A stretch of DNA of 64,000 bases, taken from the NCBI RefSeq assembly GCF_020524485.1, contig NZ_JAIVLF010000004.1:62001-126000 (forward strand). The letters are read 5' to 3'. How positions within the stretch are numbered: the first letter of the stretch is position 1; each line of letters begins with the position of its first letter. This stretch comes from Novosphingobium profundi. GTDB lineage: Bacteria > Pseudomonadota > Alphaproteobacteria > Sphingomonadales > Sphingomonadaceae. Position numbers and translations under genes: made by a program. The notes beneath the pieces are model-generated. The model did not search any database, was not told where the DNA came from, and saw nothing but the letters and a program-made list of their open reading frames with translations. This document shows, piece after piece, positions 16,110-26,170 of this stretch.

Positions 16110-18182
16110 TCAGGGCTTCAGATGCGTCTCGAAGAAATCGAGCGTGCGCTCCTGCACGTCGATCTGGTGTGCGCGCTGCTGGATGGAGTGCCCCTCGCCC
16201 GGATAGTAGACGAGCTCCACCGGCTTGTTCAGCCGCGTGAGGCCGGTGTAGTACTGCAACGACATATCGGGCGGCACGCGGGTGTCCGCCTTGCCATGCA
16301 GCAGCAGGACCGGCGTTTCCACCTTGTCGAGCAGACGTACCGAGGACACCGCATCAAGATCGTCAAGATGCTCCTGCGCCTCTCCGAAGTAGGCGGCCGA
16401 GAAATCGGGAATGTCGGTCGTGCGGGCGAGAACCGCCATGTCGACCGGAGCCGCGCCGATCACCGCCGCCTTGAAACGATCCGTCTGCGTCACGCTCCAG
16501 GCCGACATGAAACCGCCATAGCTCCAGCCGCCAATGCCCAGATGCTCCGGATCGGACGTGCCATCGGCCACCAGCTTGTCGATGCCGTCCATCATGTCCT
16601 GGTAATCCGCTCCGCCCCAGTCGCTACCTACCGCGCGGGCGAACTCGGTGCCCTGCCCGTCCGAGCCGCGGATGTTGGGAAGCAGCACGGCGTAGCCATG
16701 GGTCGCAAGCATCTGCGCCCATTCATGCCAGCTTCCCAGCCAGCCGGACCACCAGGCCCATTCCGGGCCGCCGTGGATCTGCACCACCGTGGGGAGCGCT
16801 GTCTTGCCGTCGTATCCCGGCGGCGTGACGAGAACGCCGTAGATGGTGCGGTCATCGACCGTGCTGGTCCAGGAGACCTCGCGCACGTCGCCAATCGTCC
16901 AGTCGGCAACCTGCGGGTTGATCCGGGTAATGGCCGTGGCCTCGCCGTTGGGCGTCAGCGTCCAGATGTCGGAGGGACGCTCCGGGCTGCTCAGCGCGAC
17001 GGCAATGCGCTGGCTGCTGGCGTCGAGAGCAAGGTCGTGCGCTTCCCCATCCAGCTGGGCCAGTGTTTCGATCCTGCCATCAAGCTTGATCCGGACGATC
17101 TTGGAGCGCGTCGCCTCGAAGGTTGTCGCGAGGATCGAGCGGCTGTCGGGCGCCCAGGTGAAATGGGTGAAGAGACCGGGATACTGATCGCCGAGATTCA
17201 GCGTCTCGCCACGGGTGAGGTCATGCACGCGCACGGCCGAACCGATGGGGTTGTCGCCGTGAACGACCGAGGAAAGCAGCTTGCTTCCGTCGGGCGACCA
17301 ACTGATCGGACCGCGCGAATGGGCAATCAGGGTTTCGCCCAGCTTGCCGGTTTGCGGATCGAGCAGCGCGACACCAGTGCCGTAGAAGAAAGTGTTGATG
17401 TCGGTGTTGTCCGCCGTGCTTACCGCGATGTACGAACCATCGGGCGACCAGGCCAACTCCGAGATGTTGAGGCCATCGGGCGAGACCCGGCGCGCCTCGC
17501 CTGTCTCCAGATCGAGGATCCAAAGGCGTGTGAAGTGGCCCGGCTCTCCATAGACGACTTCGTCGCGGCCCGCCTCGGCATCGGCCTGCTCTTCGGGCGT
17601 TTCGGGATCGGCCGCGAGGAAGGCAAGACGGCGGCCATCGGGCGCAAACGCCAGCTTGGTGACCGAGCTGCGCAGGGCCGTGAGCGGGATGGCTTCACCG
17701 CCATCGACGGACATCATCCAGGCCTGCGTCGTGCCCTTTGCCTCGCCCTTCCCGGCGCGGGCGCCTTCGACCTCGGTGGTGAAACGGAACTCGGTGTTCT
17801 CGTCCTCGATGAGGGGATTGGCGCGGTCGGAGAGGAAGGCGATGCGCTGGCCACGCGGGCCCCACTGCGGCGACGTGCTGACGCCCTTGGCTCCGGCGAG
17901 GAGCCTGGCAGGCCTGCGGCCATCGGTCGGGACGAGCCAGATGGACTGGCGCTGTGAGCCTGCCGTCGCGATCTGGTTGGTCACGGTATAGAGGATGCTC
18001 TGGCCATCGGGCGACATGGCGATTTCCCGCATGTCCTTGAGGCCCACGATATCCTCGGGCGAAATCGGGCCGCCCTGTTCGGCCTTCGAGGTCTGTTCGG
18101 ATGGCTCGGAAGGAGCGGCGAAGGCGACGGCCGGCCCCATCGCCAGCACGGCGGCGAGGACGGAACGGATCATGTAGTGCAT
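16110..18182 (-). CDS. Secreted S9-family prolyl oligopeptidase-like peptidase
   Basis: The 690-residue product has a Sec signal peptide (MHYMIRSVLAAVLA ... AVAFAAP), then a beta-propeller with repeated WSPDGS and APDGRR blades, then an alpha/beta-hydrolase domain. The catalytic triad is visible: Ser in GGWSYGGFMSAW, Asp in HGKADTRVPP and His in PGEGHSIQQ. It should cleave dipeptides or acyl-peptides from short peptides in the periplasm. The start is the ATG at 18182 behind AAGGGT. The longer open frame upstream has no signal-like sequence. It converges on the FGE gene and has no operon partner. Confidence 0.9.
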   Translation of the reverse strand: MHYMIRSVLAAVLAMGPAVAFAAPSEPSEQTSKAEQGGPISPEDIVGLKDMREIAMSPDGQSILYTVTNQIATAGSQRQSIWLVPTDGRRPARLLAGAKGVSTSPQWGPRGQRIAFLSDRANPLIEDENTEFRFTTEVEGARAGKGEAKGTTQAWMMSVDGGEAIPLTALRSSVTKLAFAPDGRRLAFLAADPETPEEQADAEAGRDEVVYGEPGHFTRLWILDLETGEARRVSPDGLNISELAWSPDGSYIAVSTADNTDINTFFYGTGVALLDPQTGKLGETLIAHSRGPISWSPDGSKLLSSVVHGDNPIGSAVRVHDLTRGETLNLGDQYPGLFTHFTWAPDSRSILATTFEATRSKIVRIKLDGRIETLAQLDGEAHDLALDASSQRIAVALSSPERPSDIWTLTPNGEATAITRINPQVADWTIGDVREVSWTSTVDDRTIYGVLVTPPGYDGKTALPTVVQIHGGPEWAWWSGWLGSWHEWAQMLATHGYAVLLPNIRGSDGQGTEFARAVGSDWGGADYQDMMDGIDKLVADGTSDPEHLGIGGWSYGGFMSAWSVTQTDRFKAAVIGAAPVDMAVLARTTDIPDFSAAYFGEAQEHLDDLDAVSSVRLLDKVETPVLLLHGKADTRVPPDMSLQYYTGLTRLNKPVELVYYPGEGHSIQQRAHQIDVQERTLDFFETHLKP

Positions 18183-18427
18183 TGGCGTACCCTTGTGGCG
18201 CCCCGGCTTCGTTGCGCAGGCTTGGCTGCGACGGGGCGCCCCGCGCATAAGACCGGAACTTGCGCGATGGGAAGGGTAAGTTGGCGTTTTCAAACAGATC
18301 GCGCGTCTTGTTCACAAGCTTGCGCCGATCCTTCTCCTGACGAGATCGAAACGCGCATGCCCAATTGCGCACATGACATCTGGCTCTGTGTGCACTAGAA
18401 ATTTGCCGAAAGGGGGGAGTGTCGCAG
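18183..18427. other. Divergent intergenic region before the kinase leader peptide
   Basis: These 245 bp separate the S9 peptidase from the kinase leader peptide. A GGGGCGCCCC palindrome lies at 18233-18242. The AAGGGGGGAG at 18410-18419 is the ribosome binding site of the leader peptide. No confident promoter hexamers were found. Confidence 0.4.
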
Positions 18428-18505
18428 GTGAACAATTCGAGCCAAGTCGCGCCAGGCGTCGGCCCAGCACCCGCCCCCCTCCAAGCCCCGCGGACACCGC
18501 AATGA
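18428..18505 (+). CDS. Proline-rich 25-residue leader peptide coupled to the kinase gene
   Basis: A GTG eight bases after a strong GGGGGGAG site opens a 25-codon frame ending in TGA at 18503-18505. That stop overlaps the kinase ATG at 18502 as ATGA. The peptide has six prolines, including PAPAPLQAP and RTPQ at its end. The kinase ATG itself has no ribosome binding site, so its translation probably depends on ribosomes finishing this frame. A proline-dense peptide near a start can slow ribosomes, which offers a possible EF-P-sensitive control. It is too short for any homology test, and the evidence is positional. Confidence 0.5.
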   Translation: MNNSSQVAPGVGPAPAPLQAPRTPQ

Positions 18506-21500
18506 GCTTGTCCAGCGCCATATTTGCCTCCCTAGGCTTGGTCCTGATCCTGTTTGCCGTCGCAGCAACGGTGGAGCGCATGGCGCGCCACGGACGCCTG
18601 CAGCGCCGTTCCCGGCGCGGGGCCTACACCCTCGCGCTCGGCGTCTACTGCACCAGCTGGACGTTCTACGGATCGACCGGCACCGCGGTGCAGTCGGGCT
18701 GGGCCTTCCTTCCCATCTATGCCGGACCGATCCTGCTGCTGCTGCTCGCACCAGGCTTCCTGCACCGCCTGGGACGCGCGGTGCTGCAGGAGCGCGCGAC
18801 GACCGTCTCGGACTTCATTGCCGCGCGCTTCGGCCACGACATCGTGGTCGCCCGGCTCGTTACGCTGATCGCGCTCCTGGGGAGCATTCCTTACCTCGCC
18901 TTGCAGCTACGCTCCATCGGCAACGCGCTCTCTCTGGTCTCGGGTTCCGCGATTGCCGTTCCGGTCATGGTTGCAGCCAGCGTCCTCCTGACCCTGTTCG
19001 CTCTCCTCTTTGGCGCACGACGTTTCGAACTGGCGGGACGCAGCGAGGGACTGCTCTTTGCAATCGGGCTGGATTCCGCGTTCAAGATCGTCGCGCTAGG
19101 TGTCGTGGCCGTTCTGGCGCTCGTCCTGCTCGCAGGTGCGGAGCCGGCGCGTATTGCCAGTGGGGCCGCCCAGATGCGCGCCAATTTCGGTCCCGGCAAC
19201 ATCAGTCTCGACGTAATGACCGTTCTCCTCGTGTCGGTCTTCGCTATCGTGGCGCTGCCTCGCCAGTTCTACATGAGCTTTGTCGAGGCGCGCGCAGAGG
19301 ACGACATGCTGCGCGCCCGTCATGGGCTGGCGGCCTATCTTGCCGCCATGGCGATTCTGATCGTCCCCATCGCTCTTGCCGGTCACGCCCTGCTGCCGGA
19401 AGGGACCTCGCCCGATCTCTACGTGCTGCGGCTGCCCGATTGGGTCGGATCCGAACTGGCCCTCGCCGCCGCACTCCTTGGCGGCGTGGGAGCCGCGGCC
19501 TCGATGGCCATCGTGGATACCACAGCGCTTGCGACCATGGTCTCGAACGACCTGCTCGCACGGGCCGTCTTTGCCGCCCCCGGAGCCGAGACACGGCGTC
19601 AGTCGGCCGGGGGTATCGGGCGGCGGATGCTGGCGCTGCGACGGCTCTCTATTGCAGCCATCATGGCCCTTGCGCTGGCCTTCGCCCTTCTCGTGAACCG
19701 TGACCAGTCGCTGGCCTCGATGGGGCTTGTCGCCTTTGCCGCCATGGCACAGTTCACGCCGCACCTGATCCTTGCCACTAACGGCCGGGACCGCGATCCC
19801 GTAGCCGCACGGGCAAGCCTGGCCGTCGGCCTCGTCGTCTGGGCCTACACGCTGGCCCTGCCCCCGATCCTTCCCGCAAGCTGGACCCTGTTTCTGGAGA
19901 GCGGCCCGTTGGCGCCGGAACATCTCTTCGGCATCGCGGCGACAAGCGCCTTTGTCCACGGTGTACTCTGGAGCCTGGGTCTCAATCTAGCCGTCTATGC
20001 CCTCATCGCCGCGCGCAAGATGCCGGCGCCCGCCCTGCCCAGCCTCTTTGCCCCCTCGCACCGGGTTACGAACCTGGGCGAACTGGAGCAGTTCGTCGCT
20101 AGTTTCATCGGCGAGGAACGGGCGCTTCGCGAATTTCCCTCCGGCGAACACGGCCAACCTGTCGATCGCCGTACGGCCCATCGCGCCCAGGCCTTGATCG
20201 GCGAAGTCGTGGGGGCGGCCTCGGCCCGCACACTGGTCGCCTCGGCGCTTGCCAGTGGGCAGATGTCGATTGCCGATGTGACCCGATTGCTCGACGAAGG
20301 CGGCCAGTCGCTGCGCTTCTCGCGCCAGCTTCTGGCTGCGACGTTCGAGAACATCGATGCAGGGATCAGCGTGGTCGATGCCGAACTCAATCTCATCGCG
20401 TGGAATTCACGCTACGAGGAAATCCTGAAATACCCGGCCGGGCTGGTGCGCGCGGGCATGCCCATCGAGATCCTCATCCGCCACAACGCCGAGCGCGGCG
20501 ATTTCGGTTCGGACGACGTGGAGGCGGCCATTGCGCGGCGGCTCGACCATCTGCGTGCGCGGCAGAGCCACAGCTTCGAGCGGCGGCGTGACGATGGTCG
20601 CGTGGTCAAGACCGTGGGCGGCCCGATGCCGGGCGGAGGCTACGTCATGTCCTTCACCGACGTGACCGAGGAAGTGCGGGTACGCGATGAATTGGAACGC
20701 ACGCTCGCCGAACTTGAACACCGGGTCGAGGAGCGCACCCACGAAGTCCGCGAGGCCAACCGCCTGCTCGCCCGCGCGACACAGGACAAGACGCGCTTCC
20801 TCGCCGCCGCCAGCCACGATCTTCTCCAGCCGCTCCATGCAGCCCGTCTGTTCACCGCGGCGCTGGGGCGCAAGGCACAGGCCGAAGTGGAGCCCCTCGT
20901 CGGGCGGGTCGACAGCGCCATCGTCGCCGCCGAGGAACTCCTGCGCGCGCTGCTCGACATCTCGCGCATCGATGCAGGCGGCGTCATTCCCGACCCCGAA
21001 CCTGTCGCCCTCAAGCCCTTTCTCACCGATCTTGCCGAGAGCTTCCGGCCCAGTGCGGAGGCGAAGGGCCTGCGTCTGAAGATCGGCTCGCTCTTCGGGC
21101 AGGTCGAGACCGACCCCGGCCTGCTGCGCTCGGTCATGCAGAACTTCCTCTCCAACGCCATCCGCTATACGCAGCATGGCGGGGTCGTCCTGGGCGTGCG
21201 GACACGCGGTGACTGGCTGCGTATCGACGTCGTCGATACCGGGGTCGGCTTTCCCGAAGAGGCCGCCGAGACGATCTTTGGCGAGTTCACGCGGCTCGGC
21301 ACAGTCGAGGCCGAGGGCCTGGGGCTGGGCCTGGCCCTGGTCGAGCGGATCGTGCGTCTGCTGGGCGGGCGTATGGAGGTTTCATCCAACGAGGGGCGGG
21401 GGAGTCGTTTCAGCCTGCTTCTCCCGATGGCGGAAACCGTGGCCTCTCCCATGCCTGAAACATCCTTGCCGCGCGAGATCACGGGCCCTGTTGCACGCCT

Positions 21501-21864
21501 GGCCGTGCTGGTGGTGGACAACGATACCCGGATCGTTGAGGCGACGGTCGCCCTGGTCGAGGAACTGGGCCACCGCGCCGTAGGCGTCACGGGCGTAAAC
21601 CAGGCCCTGCCCTATGCAGGCGAGATCGACGCGGTCCTTGCCGACTATCGCCTGGACGGGGACGAAACCGGCATTGCCCTGATCGAAGCGCTGCGTGCCA
21701 TTCGCCCCACCCTGCCCGCCGCCATCCTGACGGCCGAGCCGCAAGGGCCGGTTCGAGCTGCCGCCGAAGCGCTGGGCGTCCGGGTTCTCGCCAAGCCGGT
21801 GGAACCCGGTCGTATCGAGACCTTCCTGGCCAGTGTTTCAATGGTTGAGGTGCAGGCCCAGTGA
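18502..21864 (+). CDS. crbS: Hybrid sensor histidine kinase with sodium/solute symporter domain (CrbS/MxtR-like)
   Basis: The 1120-residue protein starts with a symporter-like membrane region of roughly 12 helices (about residues 1-560; GVYCTSWTFYGSTG, TTVSDFIAARFG). Then come a PAS domain (about 610-720), a short coiled coil, a HisKA domain with the phospho-accepting His772 (FLAAASHDLLQP), an ATPase domain (NFLSNAIRY, VVDTGVGF, GLGLGLALV) and a C-terminal receiver with Asp1048 (VLADYRLDGDE). This is the architecture of CrbS/MxtR, which control acetate use. The neighbouring LuxR-type regulator and acetyl-CoA synthetase support that role. ATG 18502 matches the first helix (MSLSSAIFASLG). The 3' end overlaps the convergent regulator gene by 27 bp. 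Confidence 0.88.
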   Translation: MSLSSAIFASLGLVLILFAVAATVERMARHGRLQRRSRRGAYTLALGVYCTSWTFYGSTGTAVQSGWAFLPIYAGPILLLLLAPGFLHRLGRAVLQERATTVSDFIAARFGHDIVVARLVTLIALLGSIPYLALQLRSIGNALSLVSGSAIAVPVMVAASVLLTLFALLFGARRFELAGRSEGLLFAIGLDSAFKIVALGVVAVLALVLLAGAEPARIASGAAQMRANFGPGNISLDVMTVLLVSVFAIVALPRQFYMSFVEARAEDDMLRARHGLAAYLAAMAILIVPIALAGHALLPEGTSPDLYVLRLPDWVGSELALAAALLGGVGAAASMAIVDTTALATMVSNDLLARAVFAAPGAETRRQSAGGIGRRMLALRRLSIAAIMALALAFALLVNRDQSLASMGLVAFAAMAQFTPHLILATNGRDRDPVAARASLAVGLVVWAYTLALPPILPASWTLFLESGPLAPEHLFGIAATSAFVHGVLWSLGLNLAVYALIAARKMPAPALPSLFAPSHRVTNLGELEQFVASFIGEERALREFPSGEHGQPVDRRTAHRAQALIGEVVGAASARTLVASALASGQMSIADVTRLLDEGGQSLRFSRQLLAATFENIDAGISVVDAELNLIAWNSRYEEILKYPAGLVRAGMPIEILIRHNAERGDFGSDDVEAAIARRLDHLRARQSHSFERRRDDGRVVKTVGGPMPGGGYVMSFTDVTEEVRVRDELERTLAELEHRVEERTHEVREANRLLARATQDKTRFLAAASHDLLQPLHAARLFTAALGRKAQAEVEPLVGRVDSAIVAAEELLRALLDISRIDAGGVIPDPEPVALKPFLTDLAESFRPSAEAKGLRLKIGSLFGQVETDPGLLRSVMQNFLSNAIRYTQHGGVVLGVRTRGDWLRIDVVDTGVGFPEEAAETIFGEFTRLGTVEAEGLGLGLALVERIVRLLGGRMEVSSNEGRGSRFSLLLPMAETVASPMPETSLPREITGPVARLAVLVVDNDTRIVEATVALVEELGHRAVGVTGVNQALPYAGEIDAVLADYRLDGDETGIALIEALRAIRPTLPAAILTAEPQGPVRAAAEALGVRVLAKPVEPGRIETFLASVSMVEVQAQ

Positions 21865-22470
21865 GCGCGCAACCAGTGCAGCCTGGGTGCGGTTGCTGAC
21901 ATCGAGCTTGCGCATGATCGCGGTCATGTGCGCTTTCACGGTCGCCTCGCTGACGCCCAGGTTGTGCGCGATCTGCTTGTTGAGCTGACCGTCGAGAACG
22001 GCCAGAAGCACCTTGAGCTGGGTCGGCGTGAGCCCTGCAACGCGCTCACGGATCGGGTCGAGATCGCTGGGTTCGGCCTGTTTGCGCGGGGCCGGGGCCG
22101 CTCCTGAGAGCGCGGCTGCAATCGCGGCTTCGATCTCGGAAAGGTCGGCGTCCTTATGGAGGAAGCCCTTGGCCCCGAAGGCGCGTGCCTCTTCGGCGGC
22201 TGTCGCGCCTTCCGCGCTCGACACGACCAGAATCGGGACATCGGGCCGCTCGGCATGGAGCAGCGCGATCCCTGAGAAGCCGACAGCGCCAGGCATCTTG
22301 AGGTCCAGCAGGATCAGGGAGAGATCGGGGTGAGCCGCAACAGCACTCGAGGCGGCCACCAGGGTGCCCGCCTCGACGATCTGCGCATCAGGAGCGACCT
22401 GCCCTACCGCGAGGGCAAGGGCCTGGCGGAAAAGCGGGTGATCATCGGCAATAAGGATGCTGCGAGTCAT
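21838..22470 (-). CDS. crbR: LuxR/NarL-type response regulator (CrbR/ErdR-like)
   Basis: This 210-residue regulator has a receiver domain (acidic pair DD in ILIADDHPLFRQ, phospho-acceptor Asp56 in LILLDLKMPG, conserved Lys in FLHKDA) and a C-terminal LuxR helix-turn-helix (LTPTQLKVLLAVLDGQLNKQ ... ATVKAHMTAIMRKL). It lies 66 bp downstream of the acetyl-CoA synthetase gene in the same direction, so the two are probably co-transcribed. It converges with, and overlaps by 27 bp, the symporter-kinase gene. In Vibrio and Pseudomonas, CrbR/ErdR activates acs. If it does so here, it would sit in a positive feedback loop with its own target. Confidence 0.88.
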   Translation of the reverse strand: MTRSILIADDHPLFRQALALAVGQVAPDAQIVEAGTLVAASSAVAAHPDLSLILLDLKMPGAVGFSGIALLHAERPDVPILVVSSAEGATAAEEARAFGAKGFLHKDADLSEIEAAIAAALSGAAPAPRKQAEPSDLDPIRERVAGLTPTQLKVLLAVLDGQLNKQIAHNLGVSEATVKAHMTAIMRKLDVSNRTQAALVARSLGLHLNH

Positions 22471-22536
22471 CCCCCGTGCCTAGCACCAGCCTCTTCGCGC
22501 TGCATCCCTCTTGTGGTCCTCTCGTGGCTAGGTCGA

Positions 22537-24486
22537 TCAGGCTGTGGCTGGCTGCGGGCGGTTCTCGATCAGGTTGTCGACCACCGAAGGATCGGCCAGC
22601 GTCGAGGTGTCGCCCAGGCTCGAGACATCGTTCTCGCCTATCTTGCGCAGAATGCGGCGCATGATCTTGCCCGAACGGGTCTTGGGGAGCCCCGGAGCGA
22701 ACTGGATCACATCGGGCGTCGCGATGGGGCCGATCTCGTGGCGCACCCACTTGATGAGTTCGCGGCGCAGGTCCTCGTCCGCTTCGACCCCGCTGTTCGT
22801 GGTCACGAAGGCATAGATGCCCTGCCCCTTGATCTCGTGCGGCATGCCCACGACCGCAGCTTCGGCGACCTTGTGGTGCGCCACCAGCGCGGACTCGATC
22901 TCGGCTGTACCCATACGGTGGCCCGAGACGTTGATGACGTCATCGATGCGGCCCGTGATCCAGTAGTAGCCGTCCTCGTCGCGGCGGCAGCCGTCGCCGG
23001 TGAAATAGAAGCCCTTGAACGTGCTGAAATAGGTCTGGAAGAAGCGCTCATGATCGCCCCACACGGTGCGCATCTGGCCCGGCCAGCTGTCGGCGACGAC
23101 AAGGCAACCCTCGCCCGCGCCGGTCATCTCCTTGCCGTCGTTGTCGAGCAGCAAGGGGCGCACACCAAACATGGGCTTGGAGGCCGAGCCCGGCTTGAGG
23201 TCGGTCGCGCCGGGAAGCGGGGTGATCATCACGCCGCCCGTCTCGGTCTGCCACCAGGTGTCGACGATGGGACAACGCCCTTCACCCACGACGTTGTAGT
23301 ACCAGGACCAGGCCTCGGGGTTGATCGGTTCGCCCACCGAACCCAGCACCTTGAGGCTCTTGCGGCTGGTGGCCTTCACGTACTCGTCGCCCTCGCGCAT
23401 CAGCGCGCGCAGAGCAGTCGGGGCTCCGTAGAAGATTTCGACCTCGTACTTGTCGACGATCTGCCAGAAGCGGCTTGCGTCCGGGAAGCTGGGCACGCCC
23501 TCGAACATCACCGTGGTCGCGCCGTTCATCAGCGGACCGTAGACGACGTAAGAGTGGCCCGTGACCCACCCGATATCGGCCGCGCACCAGTAGATCTGGC
23601 CGGGCCGGTAGTCGAAGACGTACTCGTGTGTCATCGAGGCCCAGACCGAATAGCCACCGGTGGTGTGGAGCACGCCCTTGGGCTTGCCGGTCGAACCCGA
23701 GGTGTAGAGGATGAAGAGCGGGTCTTCCGCGTTCATTTCCTCCGGTGTGCAGTCGACCGACTGCTCGGCAACGCTCGTTGCCCAATCGATGTCGCGGCCT
23801 TCGACCATGGGCACGTCCGCACCGGTATGGGCAAGCACGATGACAGTCTCGACGCCGGGGCAGTCCTCCAGCGCCTCGTCGACATTGGCCTTGAGCGCCA
23901 CGCGCTTGCCGCCGCGCAGGCCCTGGTCGGCGGTGAGGACAATGGAGCTGTCGCAATCGATGATGCGCCCCGCAAGGGCGTCGGGCGAAAAGCCAGCAAA
24001 GACGATGGAGTGGATCGCACCGATGCGCGCGCAGGCCAGCATCGCGACGGCCGCTTCGGGCACCATCGGCAGGTAGATCGTGACGCGATCCCCCTTCTTC
24101 ACGCCGCGCGCCTTCAAAAGGTTGGCAAAGCGGCACACGTCTTCGTGCAACTGGCGGTAGGTGATGCGGCGTTCCGGGTCGCTGGGATCGTCGGGCTCCC
24201 ACAGGATCGCGATCTGGTCGCCGCGTTCGGCAAGATGCCGGTCCAGTGCATTGGCCGAGAGGTTGAGCGTGCCGTCGGGGAACCAGGAGATGCCGAAATC
24301 GGCCTCGTGGAAGCTCGTCTGCTTGACCACGCTGAAGGGCTTGATCCAGTCGATCCGCTGCGCCTCGTCGCGCCAGAAACCTTCCGGATCGTCGAGAGAG
24401 CGCTGGTACTTTTCCATGTAGGTATCTTGGTTGATGAGCGCATTCTTTGCCCAGTCCTCAGGGACGGGATAAAGGGCCTCGACCAT
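22537..24486 (-). CDS. acs: Acetyl-CoA synthetase (AMP-forming)
   Basis: The 649-residue enzyme converts acetate, ATP and CoA to acetyl-CoA, AMP and pyrophosphate. It has the normal length, the phosphate-binding loop [12 protein letters not shown], the [10 protein letters not shown] motif that shapes the acetyl pocket, and the C-terminal [13 protein letters not shown] with the catalytic Lys607, the residue acetylated by Pat-type enzymes. It shares a 210-bp divergent region with the porin gene at 24697. The response regulator gene follows in the same direction. A Pat-like acetyltransferase gene lies 3.5 kb away, so both transcriptional and acetylation control are plausible. Confidence 0.97.
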   Translation of the reverse strand: MVEALYPVPEDWAKNALINQDTYMEKYQRSLDDPEGFWRDEAQRIDWIKPFSVVKQTSFHEADFGISWFPDGTLNLSANALDRHLAERGDQIAILWEPDDPSDPERRITYRQLHEDVCRFANLLKARGVKKGDRVTIYLPMVPEAAVAMLACARIGAIHSIVFAGFSPDALAGRIIDCDSSIVLTADQGLRGGKRVALKANVDEALEDCPGVETVIVLAHTGADVPMVEGRDIDWATSVAEQSVDCTPEEMNAEDPLFILYTSGSTGKPKGVLHTTGGYSVWASMTHEYVFDYRPGQIYWCAADIGWVTGHSYVVYGPLMNGATTVMFEGVPSFPDASRFWQIVDKYEVEIFYGAPTALRALMREGDEYVKATSRKSLKVLGSVGEPINPEAWSWYYNVVGEGRCPIVDTWWQTETGGVMITPLPGATDLKPGSASKPMFGVRPLLLDNDGKEMTGAGEGCLVVADSWPGQMRTVWGDHERFFQTYFSTFKGFYFTGDGCRRDEDGYYWITGRIDDVINVSGHRMGTAEIESALVAHHKVAEAAVVGMPHEIKGQGIYAFVTTNSGVEADEDLRRELIKWVRHEIGPIATPDVIQFAPGLPKTRSGKIMRRILRKIGENDVSSLGDTSTLADPSVVDNLIENRPQPATA

Positions 24487-24696
24487 GGGTATCTCCTCTC
24501 CGGTATGTTGCGCGCCGGTTAATCCGGGTTTGAGTGTTCTCTAGCACATTCCACGTTCTCCACCGACATTAGACAATGGTCGTAGTACTGCGCCAAAGGT
24601 CGGGATGGTGCCCGTCTCTCTTCTTCCAGAACATATCAGGGCCCGGGCACGTTCCCAAGAGAATGGACACGGCCAGGGCACTGGAGGAGAGGAGAG

Positions 24697-26103
24697 ATGT
24701 CCATGAACAGGCGCTGGACCTGTGCCCTGCTCGCGGCGACGAGCCTGGCGGCCCCGCATGTGGCCCAGGCCGCGATCACCGAGCGTGAAGCGGCCCTGGA
24801 AGCCCGGCTTGAGCGGCTCGAGGCCGAGATGCAGCAATTGCGGGCGGACCTGGCCGCCGCGCGCGAGGATCAGGCTGCCGCGGACACCCGCACGCAGGAG
24901 GCGCTCGCAAGCGTTACCGCCCAGAACGCCGAAGTGGCGACCCGCGTCGCGGCTGCCGAAACGGCCCGCCCCAAGACCGAAAATGGCTTCACCGTGGGTG
25001 CCACCCGCTTCACGCTGGGCGGCTACGTTCGCGTCAACGCGATTGCCTCACGCTGGAGCGAGGGCGATGTAGGTGTCGGTGCACTGGGTAAGGAATTCTA
25101 CCTCCCCCAGCACATTCCCGTGGGCGATGCGCCGTCGAGTACCGACATGACCATGATGGCCCGCCAGACCCGCTTCTCGCTGGGCGCGGCAACGCCCGTC
25201 GGCGACAAGGAGATCAAGGGCTACCTGGAATTCGACTTTGCGCTCGCCACTGCACCTGCGGGTGCGCAGCGCGCGACGAACCCCTACACGCCAACCTTAC
25301 GCCGCGCGTTCCTCCAGTACGACCACTGGCTGATCGGGCAGGAATGGTCGACCTTCCAGAACACCGCCGTCCTGCCGGAATCGACCGACTTTGCAGGACC
25401 TATCGAAGGCACCGTGTTCAACCGCCAGACGCAGATCCGCTACACCACGCGGCTGAGCCCCGGACTGGAGCTGGCGGTCGCACTTGAGAACCCGCAGACC
25501 GAGATCCTGTCCAGTGGTTCGCCCGGCTATCTCGACCTCGACGAGGACCGCCTGCCTGATCTGGTCGGACGGCTCAACTGGTCCAATTCGCTGGGAAGTT
25601 TCGTTCTTGCCGGGGTCGTGCGCGAGCTGCGCTCCGAACTGGGTGGCGACAAGCACACTGCCGCAGGCTGGGGCATCTCGGGCTCGGGCAAGATCCCCTT
25701 CGGCCCCGACAACCGTCACGATCTGCGCTTCATGGCAACCTATGGGCAGGGCATCGGGCGCTACCTCGGGCTCGGCTTTGTGGGCGACGTGATGCAGCCC
25801 CAGGCGGGCGACGAGCTGGCCGTCATCGACAACTTCGCCGCGCTTGCCGCGCTCAAGTTGGGATGGGGTGGAACCCTGCGCTCGACGTTCATGGGCGGCT
25901 ACCAGAGCGCCGACTACCCCAGCGGACTGCTCGTCCACGACATGGCTAACAAGCGGGCCTGGAGTGCGGCAGCTAACCTGTTCTGGACGCCGATCGAGCA
26001 TTTCGACGTCGGTGTCGAATACCGCCACGCCCTGCGCGAGACGGTGTCGGGCGCGGACGGCGCGCTCGATCGCATGGAGTTCGCCGCCAAGTACAGTTTC
26101 TAA
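24697..26103 (+). CDS. DcaP-like outer-membrane porin
   Basis: The 468-residue product has a Sec signal peptide (cleavage near HVAQAA), then an N-terminal coiled coil (REAALEARLERLEAEMQQ ..., residues about 28-80), then a beta barrel that ends in a typical C-terminal Phe (MEFAAKYSF). This order matches the DcaP family of trimeric porins, which carry small dicarboxylates and other organic anions across the outer membrane. The ATG follows a strong GGAGGAGAGGAG ribosome binding site; a second ATG two codons later is also possible. It is divergent from acs and 67 bp ahead of an organic-acid transporter, so the two probably form one uptake route. Confidence 0.82.
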   Translation: MSMNRRWTCALLAATSLAAPHVAQAAITEREAALEARLERLEAEMQQLRADLAAAREDQAAADTRTQEALASVTAQNAEVATRVAAAETARPKTENGFTVGATRFTLGGYVRVNAIASRWSEGDVGVGALGKEFYLPQHIPVGDAPSSTDMTMMARQTRFSLGAATPVGDKEIKGYLEFDFALATAPAGAQRATNPYTPTLRRAFLQYDHWLIGQEWSTFQNTAVLPESTDFAGPIEGTVFNRQTQIRYTTRLSPGLELAVALENPQTEILSSGSPGYLDLDEDRLPDLVGRLNWSNSLGSFVLAGVVRELRSELGGDKHTAAGWGISGSGKIPFGPDNRHDLRFMATYGQGIGRYLGLGFVGDVMQPQAGDELAVIDNFAALAALKLGWGGTLRSTFMGGYQSADYPSGLLVHDMANKRAWSAAANLFWTPIEHFDVGVEYRHALRETVSGADGALDRMEFAAKYSF

Positions 26104-26170
26104 GAGGGACAACACGCGGCTGCCCGGCCCATCCTTATGCGGACCGGCGGCCATCACGGGAGAGTTTGCA

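Noticed and set aside
16122-17957. 611-codon plus-strand frame over the S9 peptidase
   Set aside because: The minus strand encodes a complete peptidase with signal peptide and catalytic triad; this frame is a shadow.
18373-18501. N-terminal extension of the symporter-kinase to 18373
   Set aside because: The extra residues are Arg/Pro-rich and unlike a membrane start, while MSLSSAIFASLG begins the first helix and the leader peptide stop overlaps it.
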